Assembly: GCA_025526915.1 (NCBI GenBank)
Contig: JAHLKH010000044.1
Span: 62,001 to 126,000, forward strand
DNA: 64,000 nt
Direction: 5' to 3'
Source: Entophlyctis helioformis
Taxonomy: Eukaryota > Chytridiomycota > Chytridiomycetes > Chytridiales > Chytriomycetaceae
In this document: piece after piece, positions 55,113 through 64,000 of the stretch
Position numbering within the stretch: the stretch's first letter is position 1
Layout: every line of letters begins with the position of its first letter
Made by a program: the position numbers and the translations under genes
The notes under the pieces: generated by a model
The model's database searches: none
Seen by the model: the letters and a program-made list of their open reading frames with translations, nothing else
Told to the model about the DNA's origin: nothing

Positions 55113-56472
55113 TTACTTGCTGACAGCCTTGAGCTGGGTGTCTGTAGAGTTTACACGCAATCAGCCATCGTGCCAGCACAACTGTGGCATTTATGCATGG
55201 CATGGCATGGCAGACCGGCTTACATCCACCCATGAGAGACGTGACAGAGCCAGCCAGACCAACAATGCCCGACTCGAGCTTGATGTACTCGAGCGACGAA
55301 GCAGGAATGAGAATGTCGAGCGAGTCTTGCACGGCCGCATAGACGAGCGCACCCTTCTCGCTGTCCCATTGTGCATTCCGATGAGGTGAGCAGCGTGCGC
55401 ATGACAGTACGAGATAGAAGCACACCATCGAACAAACCTCTCGAGCTGGGCAACCGACTTCTTGACATTGGCAAGCTCCTCGGACTTGACAGCCCCTTGA
55501 GCCGCAACAGACTTTTGGAGCTTCTTCTCCTGGGTCAAACGGATGTTGACCGCGTTGATCTTGTACGCACCGCCAATGAGCGACGCCAAGAGCGCGATGA
55601 ACCAGAATCTGTTGCCGCGTGCCTGGATGTCCTTGATGGACTCGAACTTGTACAGACCGATCGAGTGGATCTGTCCCGTTGCGCAGGAGACACGCGGTTA
55701 GAGGGTATTGCGCGTGCATGCATGCAGCAAAGGGCGGGATGGACAGCGACCGACCAGCTGCAGCAGATCAAAGGTGAGCCAGAGACCCATGCTGACGTTC
55801 TTGCCGACCGTTGTGGCGCGGATGATCTCGTCCTTGATCGTGAGCGACTTTTGGGCATTACGGAAGAACTCGATCTGGCGGCCCGCACGCATCACTGTCG
55901 TTTGTGCCATGCATGCGAGATGAGTGGGCCAGGCAGGAGATGCCGGCCAGCGTCAAGCTGGCGTGCTGCGGCAGGCAGCAGATCTGGATATGGCTGCTCA
56001 CTCTTGCGGGTCTGGCCAGCTGCCGCCATGAGCGCGGTGATGCGGGCAATGTTCTCCTTGGTGAAGCCGTTCCTCTGGCCATACCAGATGAGGAAGCGGG
56101 AAAAGTACTGGAGGAAGCTGTCGAGCAGCAGCAGCAGCAGCCAGCAGCAGCAGCAGCCGAGCAGACAGAGTTCCGACAGACAGACGCACATGACAGGTCA
56201 AGCGGTCACGGGGAAGTATAATTGGCGGCTGGTCAGTGAGCCGCTGGCATGTGAAGACGGTTGCAGCTGAGCAAGAAGCGGCTTGTTGCCTCGCACACCG
56301 TGCAGCCGTGCCGATGCTGGACAGACGCAAGGACGCAGAGGCACCACGGACAGTGCTGCTTACCGGTTGATTCTGTCACGGCCTTGGTAGATGTGTGGTT
56401 GCACAGACACGCCAGCGACGACGACGACGACGACGACACGACGACGACGACGACGACGTTGATGCCAGCCAT
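55113..56472 (-). CDS. PEX11: Peroxin 11, peroxisome elongation protein
   Basis: Pex11 tubulates peroxisomal membranes before fission. Reading down from about 56140: FLQYFSRFLIWYGQRNG, RQIEFFRNAQKSLTIKDEIIRATT, VGKNVSMGLWLTFDLLQL, IHSIGLYKFESIKDIQARGNRFWFIALLASLIGG, a lysine-rich loop (RLTQEKKLQKSV), then NAQWDSEKGALVYAAVQDSLDILIPASSL and a short last exon ending QLKAVSK at 55113. This order and the amphipathic-then-membrane layout fit Pex11. The 5' end is uncertain: the best start is ATG 56472, with a valine run from the CGA/CGT repeat and HTSTKAVTESTG, but its join to FLQYF does not keep phase, so one base may be missing or an exon unseen. Confidence 0.8.
56415..56458. repeat. (ACG)n trinucleotide repeat
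   Basis: About fourteen ACG units with one break. In the presumed PEX11 first exon they would encode a run of valines, which is unusual and may instead mark an untranslated leader. Confidence 0.85.
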
Positions 56473-56867
56473 CAGAGCGTCAGTCACGGGCCGCACACGC
56501 TCGGGCCGTGCAGAGGCAAGCAAGAGAGGGGCATTCCATGCGATGGCATGCCATGCAACACAACGCACCGACAGCCGTGGACAAGTACTTGACGGTGAGG
56601 TCGGTGGAGCGTACCAGCGCGGAGGACATTGTCGAGTTTGGCAGGCAGGCCGAAAGGCACCGCGTCGTCCATACCATTGCCCGTGAGAGTCACGTGCCTC
56701 CATGTGACCCGCAGTCCATCCGGCGATTTCGACTCAGCGATGACCTGATCTGTGATCCTCACAATCGACGAACAGTGTGTAGGTGGCATGCCCGTGCGTG
56801 TGCGCCGTCGACTGGCAGCCCATGCAGGCTGCTGACTCGTAGGCCATGGCATGGCACGCAGACCCAG

Positions 56868-58581
56868 ATGGCTGCTCAGATCAAGTCGCTTGCCCAGTCG
56901 TCGGCCCTCAAGGCAGACAGCCTCGAGTTCGCCCGCCTGCTCGACGCTCAGTCGACGACGTTCCGCTCAGACTTTTGTGTGCCCAAGGTCGCCACTGTCT
57001 CGACCCACCCGCACGGTACGTTGTCCGCCAGTGCCAGCTGCTGCCATGGGCTGCCAAGCCAAGCCATATCGTGCCTTGCCAAGACATGCCGTGCCTTGCC
57101 GTGCCTTCCTCGCTCCACTCAGTGCACGTTGTTCTGATGGCTGACTTTCACGGCACTCGCTGCCCGAGCAGAGCTGTCGCCAGAGCAGGCCGCCAGCGAG
57201 TCCATCTACCTGTGCGGCAACTCGCTGGGCCTGCAGCCCGCCGCCACCCGCACCCTTATCAACCAGGAGCTCGACGTCTGGTCAGAACGGTGAGCCACAC
57301 TCACGCTCTCGCCTGCGTGACCTGAAGAGCCCCGTGGCTCACACATGACCGCCGACGCGCACTGCCTTTTGTCGATGACGACTTCCATCCAGCGGCGTTC
57401 ACGGCCACTTTGAGCACCGTTTTGGCCGCCCGTGGGTCTCGATCGACGACCACGTCATTGAGCAGTCGGCCAAGATTGTCGGAGCGCACGCAGACGAGGT
57501 GGCCATCATGAACTCGCTGACCGCCAACCTGCATTTCCTCATGGTGCCGTTCTACCGCCCGACGCCGACGCGCTTCAAGATCCTGCTGGAGGCCAAGTCG
57601 TTCCCGTCCGACTACTACGCGCTCGAGTCGCAGGCACGCTTCCATGGATACGACCCTGCCGAGGCGCTCATCCAGCTGTCGCCGCGCGCAGGCGATTTCA
57701 CGCTGCGCACCGAGGACATCCTCGAGACGATCAGCAAGCACGGCGACCAGATTGCGCTTGTCATGTTCAGCGGCGTGCAGTACTACACGGGCCAGTGGTT
57801 TGAGATGGAAAAGATCACCACTGCCGCCAAGGCCAAGGTAAGGAGTGGGCGGTGGCTGGCTGGTCATTCTGCCGTGTGCGTCGATCTGATAACCAACTCT
57901 ATCCATTCTGACCCAACTCGACCGCAATGCTTCTCTCTATCGCTGCAGGGATGCATTGTTGGATTCGATCTGGCGCACGCCGTCGGCAACGTGCCCATGT
58001 CGCTCCACGACTGGGACGTTGATTTCGCATGCTGGTGCTCGTACAAGTACCTCAACTCGGGCCCCGGCGGCATCGGCGGCGCGTTTGTGCACAACAAGCA
58101 TGCCAAGGACAACACGCTCAAGCGCTTCGCCGGCTGGTGGGGCTCAGACCCAGAGTCCAAGTTCCTCATGGACAACACGTTTGTGCCGATCGCGGGCGCC
58201 AACTCGTACAGACTGTCCAACCCGTGCGTGCTCGCCGTCGTGGCCATGGCCGCGTCGCTGCAGGTGTTTGGCAAGACGGACATGCAGACGCTGCGCCAAA
58301 AGTCGCTGCTGTTGACCGGGTTCCTGGAGCTGCTCCTCGACGAGGTGCGCGGCGACAAGTTCCAGATCATCACGCCGAGAGACCCTGCGCAGCGCGGGTG
58401 CCAGCTGTCGCTGCTCTTCACCAGCGCAGAAACCACCCAGCGCGTCTTTGCCGAGCTCAGCCGGCAGGGCGTTGTGTGCGACGAACGCAAGCCCGATGTC
58501 ATCCGCATCGCCCCTGCCCCCCTCTACAACACGTTCGAGGACGTGCACCACTTTGTGCGCATCGTCTCTGCCGCTCTCTGA
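56868..58581 (+). CDS. BNA5: Kynureninase
   Basis: A PLP enzyme of the kynurenine route from tryptophan to NAD+, splitting (3-hydroxy)kynurenine to (3-hydroxy)anthranilate and alanine. Exons 56868-57015, 57172-57289, 57393-57837 and 57949-58581 give 447 residues, the normal length. Motifs: [85 protein letters not shown] region (the PLP lysine lies in [10 protein letters not shown]) and RGCQLSLLF. No second kynurenine-pathway gene is in the window. Confidence 0.96.
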
Positions 58582-58744
58582 TCCGCATCCATAAATCATC
58601 ATATCACCTCCAACCGTCGTGCCTATCCGTCTGTAAGAAACACTGCAGCTCACGGGCGGGCACTGGTGGCCAAGCAGACAAGCGAGAACTGAAAAGGGAA
58701 TAATAGGTTGTAGAAGACTTTCAGTACAGAGTCCACAGGCTTGC

Positions 58745-60247
58745 TTACTGCTGGGCAGCGAGCTTCTCGCGGCGTCTGTCGCGCTCCTCCGAGATGGTGA
58801 GCTTGACACCCTTGCCCTTGGGGAGAGAGATCCAGGCCTTGTTGCCCTGGCCAATGACGAACACGTTCTGCATGCGGGTGGCAAAGGAGCGGTCGAGAGC
58901 GTCCTTGATGTGAACAACCTCGAAACCACCGTGGTGCTTCTCACGGTGGGTGATGACACCAACACGGCCCATGTTACGACCGCCAGTGACGTAGGCAACG
59001 TTGCCAGTGTCGAACTTGATGAACTCGGTGAACTTGCCAGTCTCAATGTCGACCTTGACGGTGTCGTTGACCTTGACGGCGGGGTCGGGGTAGCGGATGG
59101 TGCGGCCGTCGTGCGTGACGATGTAGGGGATGGCCTTGGCACCAAGCTTGAGGGAGCGGACCTTGCAGAGCTTGTACTTGGACTCCTCCTCAGAGATGCG
59201 GTGGATGGTGAAGCGGCCCTTGACGTCGTAGACAAGACGGAAGTTCTCGCCAGTCTTCTCGATCGAGATGACATCCATGAAACCAGCGGGGTAGGTGTGG
59301 TCGGTTCTGACCTTGCCGTCGACCTTGATGAGACGCTGCTGGAGGATAGCCTTGGTCTCCTTGTTGGTCAGGGCGTAACGCAGACGGTTGCGGATGAAGA
59401 CAATCAGGGGAAGGCACTCGCGGGTCTTGTGGGGACCAGCAGAGGGCTTGGGGGCCCAGGTGCCAGTGAGCTTGTCAAGCATCCAGTGCTTGGGAGCATT
59501 GAGCTGTAGTCACGGAAAGCAGGCAGATGGGAGTCGTCAGCATCATGATCCTGCCCTCTCGGCCGACACGCCCAACAACCACGTCCGGCAAGACAGCGCA
59601 GAGCAGAGTACTCGATCGATGCCTGCAGCAACAGCAAAAGTCCAGACAGTCGCCGCCACCGTGGTCGTCGTTGCAGTTGGTCGCTGGAGCAAGTCGCCGC
59701 AGCGGAGGAGCCGGCGGCTGGACAGCAGCTGCCGCTACTGTTGCTGTTGAATGCACACAGACAATGCAGTTGGTTGCAGCGGCAGTCGTCGGCCAGCCGG
59801 TCGAGTGTCCAGTCGAGTGTCCAGGTGCCGAGTGCGGCTGAGTGCCGGTGCGTGCTCTGTGGGTGCGGCTGACTGCAGAGGAGCGCCGGTGGTTGTGCGC
59901 TGTGCTGTGCTGTACTATGCTGTGCTGTACTGTGCTGTGCTGCAGGCACCGACGCAGAATCAGGCCGGCCATGCAAGGCGCCTGAATCGAGTGCTCCACA
60001 CAGCAGCAAGAGCAAGTCAACTGGCTGGCCACGTACGCGCTTCAAGTGCTTCTTCGGCCCACGACCCTGTGGACGAGAGGAATCATCGGGTTAGTCCTCT
60101 GTACTGGTGGATGGGATGGGCAGCCTGGTGGACGGCACGGATGGGATGGGATGGGATGGGATGGGATGGCCCATCCATCCATCCGTCCTCGAGGCCGTCC
60201 ACCGCGCGAATCGATTTGCGGCAGCAGCTGGGTGCGCAACTCACCAT
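58745..60247 (-). CDS. RPS4: 40S ribosomal protein S4 (eS4)
   Basis: Exons are 60245-60247 (the ATG alone), 60037-60066 and 58745-59503, giving 263 residues, exactly the usual eukaryotic length. It begins [20 protein letters not shown] and continues with [20 protein letters not shown], the S4 fold and KOW segment, and ends with [15 protein letters not shown]. The start codon is directly followed by GTGAGT, so the first coding exon is one codon; this is the only way to reach the canonical N-terminus. The 177-nt intron 1 holds a GGGAT repeat and the 533-nt intron 2 is long for this genome. Confidence 0.96.
60141..60169. repeat. (GGGAT)n pentanucleotide repeat in RPS4 intron 1
   Basis: Nearly six GGGAT units, followed by CCATCCATCC on the same strand, so the RNA could fold on itself. 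Confidence 0.9.
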
Positions 60248-60423
60248 TTTGATTCGATAGTGTGGAGGAAACGAAAAGCGCCGCGCCAAAGTTCAAGACA
60301 CCAGAGTGCCAGACCAGCCAAAAGTGATCCGTCCAATCAGAGCAGCCGCCCTTGTCACGTGATCAGTTCGACTGACTTGCACAAGCTTGCTGTTGCCTGC
60401 CCCTCAATCCAGCCGAGATCCCG
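60248..60423. promoter_or_regulatory. Bidirectional promoter of RPS4 and ALG5
   Basis: Only 176 bp separate the two start codons. The gap holds a CCAAT box (60333-60337) and a palindromic TCACGTGA (60355-60362), a bHLH-factor site. No clear TATA box is seen. Confidence 0.5.
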
Positions 60424-61744
60424 ATGAGCCTGGCGCCAACGACGATTGTGGGTGCGGCGCAGATGGCTGCTGCCCTGGCTGTTGCAGCCGTGTCCGCTGC
60501 CGTGGCCTTTGTGCTCGCGCTGTCGCCCACGCCGCGCAAGCCGCTGCCCTCGGAACGCCAGTTCCGCAACGTGCTGGCAGACACCGGCCACCTGCCGTTT
60601 CCGCTGCTGTCGGTCGATACGGCCTCGATGACCACCGCAACGGCTGCAACGGCTGCAACCACAGCCCCATCCAACGGCAATGCATTGAGACAGCGCACAT
60701 CGGCCGAACCAGAGGCATCCGCCCGGCAGCACGTCAGCCTGTCGGTCGTTGTGCCTGCGTACTGCGAGGAGGCCCGCCTGCCCATCATGCTCGAAGAGAC
60801 GCTTGGCTACCTCGATGCACGGCTGGCTGCAAACCCCGCCACCTTCTCGTACGAAGTCATCATCGTCGACGACGGCAGCAAGGACTCGACCACACAGGTC
60901 GCTCTGTCGTGTGCAAAGTCGCATCTCGCCAAGAAGCTTGCTCTGCCCAAAGGCACCGCGGCAAGTGCCACCGCCAACATCAACGCCCTGCGGGAAATCC
61001 GAGTCATGACGTTTGAGCGCAACAGAGGCAAAGGCGGTGCTGTTGCACAGGTAATTCAGCCGCATTGCCAAGCGTGCCGAGATGGAATGCATACTTGCTG
61101 CTTAAGCTGCCGCTGCTGCTGACCGTCGTCGTCGTTTGCGCTTGGGCAGGGTATCCTCGCCTCTCGTGGCGATCTCGTCCTGTTTGCCGATGCTGATGGC
61201 GCCACGCGATTCTCAGACGTTGAGGGCCTTGAGCGGGAGATCCGTGCCATTGCCACGCCGAAACGCAATCTGGGCGTCGCCATTGGCTCGCGTGCACACA
61301 TGGTCAACACCGAGGCGGTCGTCAAGGTGAGCATGATTGGCCGCTTCGACTGTCGACTTGCTGTGCATCTCACAAGCTTGCCACTGCATACAGCGATCGT
61401 TTATCCGCAACTTCCTCATGAGAGGATTCCACATGCTGGTGTACCTTCTCGGCATCAGATCAATCCGCGATACCCAATGCGGATTCAAAATGTTTACTCG
61501 AGGTGCTGCGGCTCGCATCTTTACCAACATGCATGTCGAGGGCTGGATCTTTGACATTGAGGTGCTCATCCTCGCGTCCAAGTGCGGCATCCCCATCGCA
61601 GAGGTGCCTGTCACGTGGCACGAAGTCGATGGCACCAAAATGTCTCTGCTGCGCGATTCAATCCAGATGCTGGTGCAGCTCGTCATGATCCGGCTCAACT
61701 ACCTGCTCGGCTTCTGGTCTATTCCCAAAGACTGTCGGCAGTAA
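60424..61744 (+). CDS. ALG5: Dolichyl-phosphate beta-glucosyltransferase
   Basis: Makes dolichyl-P-glucose on the ER for N-glycan precursor assembly. Exons 60424-61050, 61150-61326 and 61394-61744 give 384 residues. One N-terminal membrane anchor (residues ~8-35) is followed by a GT2 fold: [68 protein letters not shown] (the DAD metal-binding motif), [24 protein letters not shown] and [23 protein letters not shown]. The poly(A) hexamer AATAAA is at 61757-61762. Between the anchor and the catalytic domain lies a Thr/Ala-rich insert absent from yeast Alg5. Confidence 0.94.
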
Positions 61745-61918
61745 TATTCTCGTGTCAATAAACGTTAGCCACACATGGATTCCTGCCCGTCGCTTGTTGC
61801 ATACAGTGCTGGCCTTGATGCCAGGACTTTTGGTGTTGCAAGAGGGCCCCATATGCACAAGAAAACTGTGAAAGGGATGGCAAGGCACGGCAACAAGCCA
61901 CATTCGCATTTAACGTGT

Positions 61919-63325
61919 CTATTGAATGGATACATCAACAGGATCATCGTCCGTGACAGAGGCAGCGGCTTTGATGGGTCGGGCGGCTGGTTGGTTGGTG
62001 GATGGCCGATTGTCTTTATCAGACCCTGTTGAGCTAATGATTTGCGTTCTGATGCACAGCGACTTGAGGTTCTTGATGATCACCCAGATCAAGATGACCC
62101 CAAACACAGATATGCTGCCACTGATGCATGTCAGGGCTTGTGCCTATTGATCCATCCATTCACAATGTGAGCGACGCGTCCAGCTGTGCACTGTGGATCG
62201 GCGCAGACAAGCGTACCTTGCGCCAGCCAGCCGAAGGCGGCGGCCGTACTGCTGCATCGGCAAATGACGAGCTGAGGATGATCCCAGGGATGTGCAGGAT
62301 GTACAGCACAAGGTACACTGCAAGGCGGATCACAGCCACTTGTGCTGGCCTACGTTGCGGAAACAGCTTCCCAATGATCCAGGACAAGAATGAACGAATC
62401 GCCGAAGGTGCATGAGGTGTGTCGCCCGGCTGAGCTGTTCCGGTTGTTTCAGTAGCCAAAGACGTCGTCATATCAGTATTGCTGAGGTCATGGGCGCTGT
62501 TGAATTGGTTAAGATTACGGACGAGAGAAACAACTGCGAATGTGCACACACACTCGCATCCAGCATTTGCAATCGCAGCTGTTCATATGCGTGGTCAGTT
62601 GCGACCCACAAACGACAAGGCACGCTTCTGATCGCACTCACTATATGCGAAGACGGTGGCTGAGTACCATCTGCCACAGAGCGTCAGCGCCAGATCAGCG
62701 AATCGACACACCGCCCAACTCACTTTGCTGCCCAGTTCTGCTCGGTCGGACTGAGGAACAAGGAGTAGTAGAATAGCCTTGGCGTGAACATTCCGAGAAA
62801 GAGGGTCGTGCTTACGCAATAATACGCGGTAGGGACCCATCTGTACAGCAGCTGTTGTCTTCTGGTCAATGACAGCCACGCGCTGATCGTCGCATTACGT
62901 CAATTCGAATTGCAGCCAAACCTTTATCTGGCTGAACAGGTTCAGAAGGAAATACTTGTCGCGCAATGGAAGTGAGTGGATGGCACGCAGAGGGCACGGG
63001 TAGAAGACAAGAGCGGATGCCGTACCATTGTAATCGCCTGGCTGAAGTACGCACCGACAAATAACAAAACCACGCGCATGATGAGTAGGTTGATATGGAT
63101 GTAGAAGAAGGTGCAGATGACGAGCGTGGTTTCGTAGAGCGTCAAGACGGTCGAAAGAATCAGGAACGTGCCGGTGAAGAGTGTGCGGGCACGGGCGAAA
63201 TGCATAGCTGCGTCATAGAGGAACCAGAAGACTGCAGGCCAAACGAAAGCAACGATGAGGGTTGCAATCCATTCCTCTGCCTGGTTGAAGCGAGGAGGGT
63301 CAAAAGGTATCTGGATAGACGGCAT
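61919..63325 (-). CDS. Putative seven-span membrane protein (GPCR-like), unknown
   Basis: It starts at ATG 63325 (MPSIQIPFDPPRFNQAEEW). Hydrophobic spans in order: IATLIVAFVWPAVFWFLYDAA, LFTGTFLILSTVLTLYETTLV, LLIMRVVLLFVGAYFSQAI, AYYCVSTTLFLGMFTPRLFYYSLF, WYSATVFAYIVSLV, VAVIRLAVYLVLYILHIPGIIL and ISVFGVILIWVIIKNL, then a polar tail ending DDDPVDVSIQ. At least five introns split it; most join in phase, but the last junction (near 62117-62128) does not, so either a base is lost or the exon edge is elsewhere. Seven spans with an extracellular start suggest a receptor. No conserved GPCR motif is visible, so this is inference. Confidence 0.6.
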
Positions 63326-64000
63326 CGCAAGTATCTCTGGCGAGTGCTGGAGTGGAGGATTGGGATGAATCTAGTCGATGCGCGAACCCGGCTCGTCGTT
63401 TGGGATATGTGTTTGTGGATCAGGCAGGAAACAACCGGGTAGCCAATGACTGGATGGAGTGCTTCGCATTTCCAAACTTCCGAGACTCAGACAGGATAGC
63501 ACGAACCAAGCTCAGATCACGGCGAGCCTGGTGGTGCCACGTCCAACTTAAAGACTGCCTTGCTCACTGGGCCACTCAATGGCGATGCATGTGTGGCGAC
63601 GCACCGGTTGCTGGCAGACTCGAGAATCAGGACAGATGGGAACGTGTACGTGGATTCATATTGCGCGTGTCTGCTGCTGCTATTGTTCGCTCAAAGACCA
63701 AGACGCGATGCTTGGATGGCCTGCACGACACCAGACAGCAGACCGTGGCAGCCGGGCCACAGAAGCAGCGACAGACGAGCCCGTTGACGACGCACGGTGT
63801 GTGAATGGTGTCCGTTGCAAGGCAGATGACCAGCCACAACACAGCACTCGGCATTCTTGACGGACATGACAGCGTTGTCCCGACCATGCCCTCAGTGGCT
63901 GGCAGTGCCCGAGGCAACGATGGCGACTGATTGCCACCTGCGTTGCCCACAAGGCTTGCACTGCCCGCCACCGACTTTGTTCCTTTATGCCTGCTTGCCG
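63326..64000. other. Unassigned right-hand end
   Basis: Presumably the promoter of the multi-span gene and the edge of another locus. A 114-codon frame on the minus strand (63627-63971) has a hydrophobic segment with many cysteines but no family resemblance, and I do not call it a gene. Confidence 0.3.

Noticed and set aside
59504..60036. An intron-encoded snoRNA in the long RPS4 intron
   Set aside because: Host-gene type and intron length fit, and an ATGATG-CTGA cluster occurs, but no paired C/D boxes with terminal stem could be made out.
63627..63971. A 114-codon minus-strand cysteine-rich frame
   Set aside because: Has one hydrophobic stretch, but no conserved motif, no clear splice partners and no context.

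Overview
This window is nuclear DNA of a fungus, most likely a zoosporic (chytrid-type) fungus, from a GC-rich and very compact genome. Genes lie on both strands. They are split by many short introns of about 50-100 nt with GTRNGY or GCAAGY donors and YAG acceptors, and intergenic gaps often run from 50 to 400 nt. Fungal markers are Mdm12 (ERMES), the fungal sulfite reductase beta subunit with a PFOR-like front end, and a Nha1/Sod2-type antiporter. Genes rare in or absent from Dikarya but expected in flagellated fungi and animals are a CPAP/CENPJ-like centriole protein, a Tubby protein, Integrator subunit 7, a MEAK7-type TLDc protein, a GLTSCR1-domain protein and a PANK4-type fusion. The assignment to chytrids is inference from this gene set.

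Layout. 0-5 kb holds a head-to-head sulfur-assimilation pair (MET5, MET16) and phosphoserine phosphatase. 5-11 kb holds coactosin, MDM12, eIF1 and a Na+/H+ antiporter. 11-19 kb is an accessory stretch with a non-LTR retrotransposon remnant, a frameshifted ankyrin-repeat gene and a multi-membrane-span gene fused to a damaged protein kinase domain. 19-29 kb holds the complex I 75-kDa subunit and a 21-exon GCN2. 29-37 kb holds a small unknown protein, a CPAP-like protein, a Bax inhibitor-1 protein, a GLTSCR1-domain protein and the pyruvate dehydrogenase E2 subunit. 37-49 kb holds INTS7, Tubby, MEAK7 and a PANK4-type pantothenate kinase/phosphatase. 49-62 kb holds kinesin-5, WDR5, PEX11, kynureninase, ribosomal protein S4 and ALG5. 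62-64 kb holds a multi-span membrane protein and unassigned sequence.

Themes. Several neighbours are functionally related: MET5 and MET16 share one promoter with two CACGTG boxes. Most others are unlinked housekeeping genes. Many conserved reading frames are interrupted by the loss of a single base, mostly next to short homopolymers. This looks like uncorrected long-read consensus error rather than gene death, so automated ORF calls here should be treated with care. In contrast, the kinase gene at 14-18 kb lacks its whole catalytic core and the ankyrin gene has three frame breaks, so these two may be truly decayed. I saw no convincing tRNA, rRNA or CRISPR array, and none would be expected for CRISPR.
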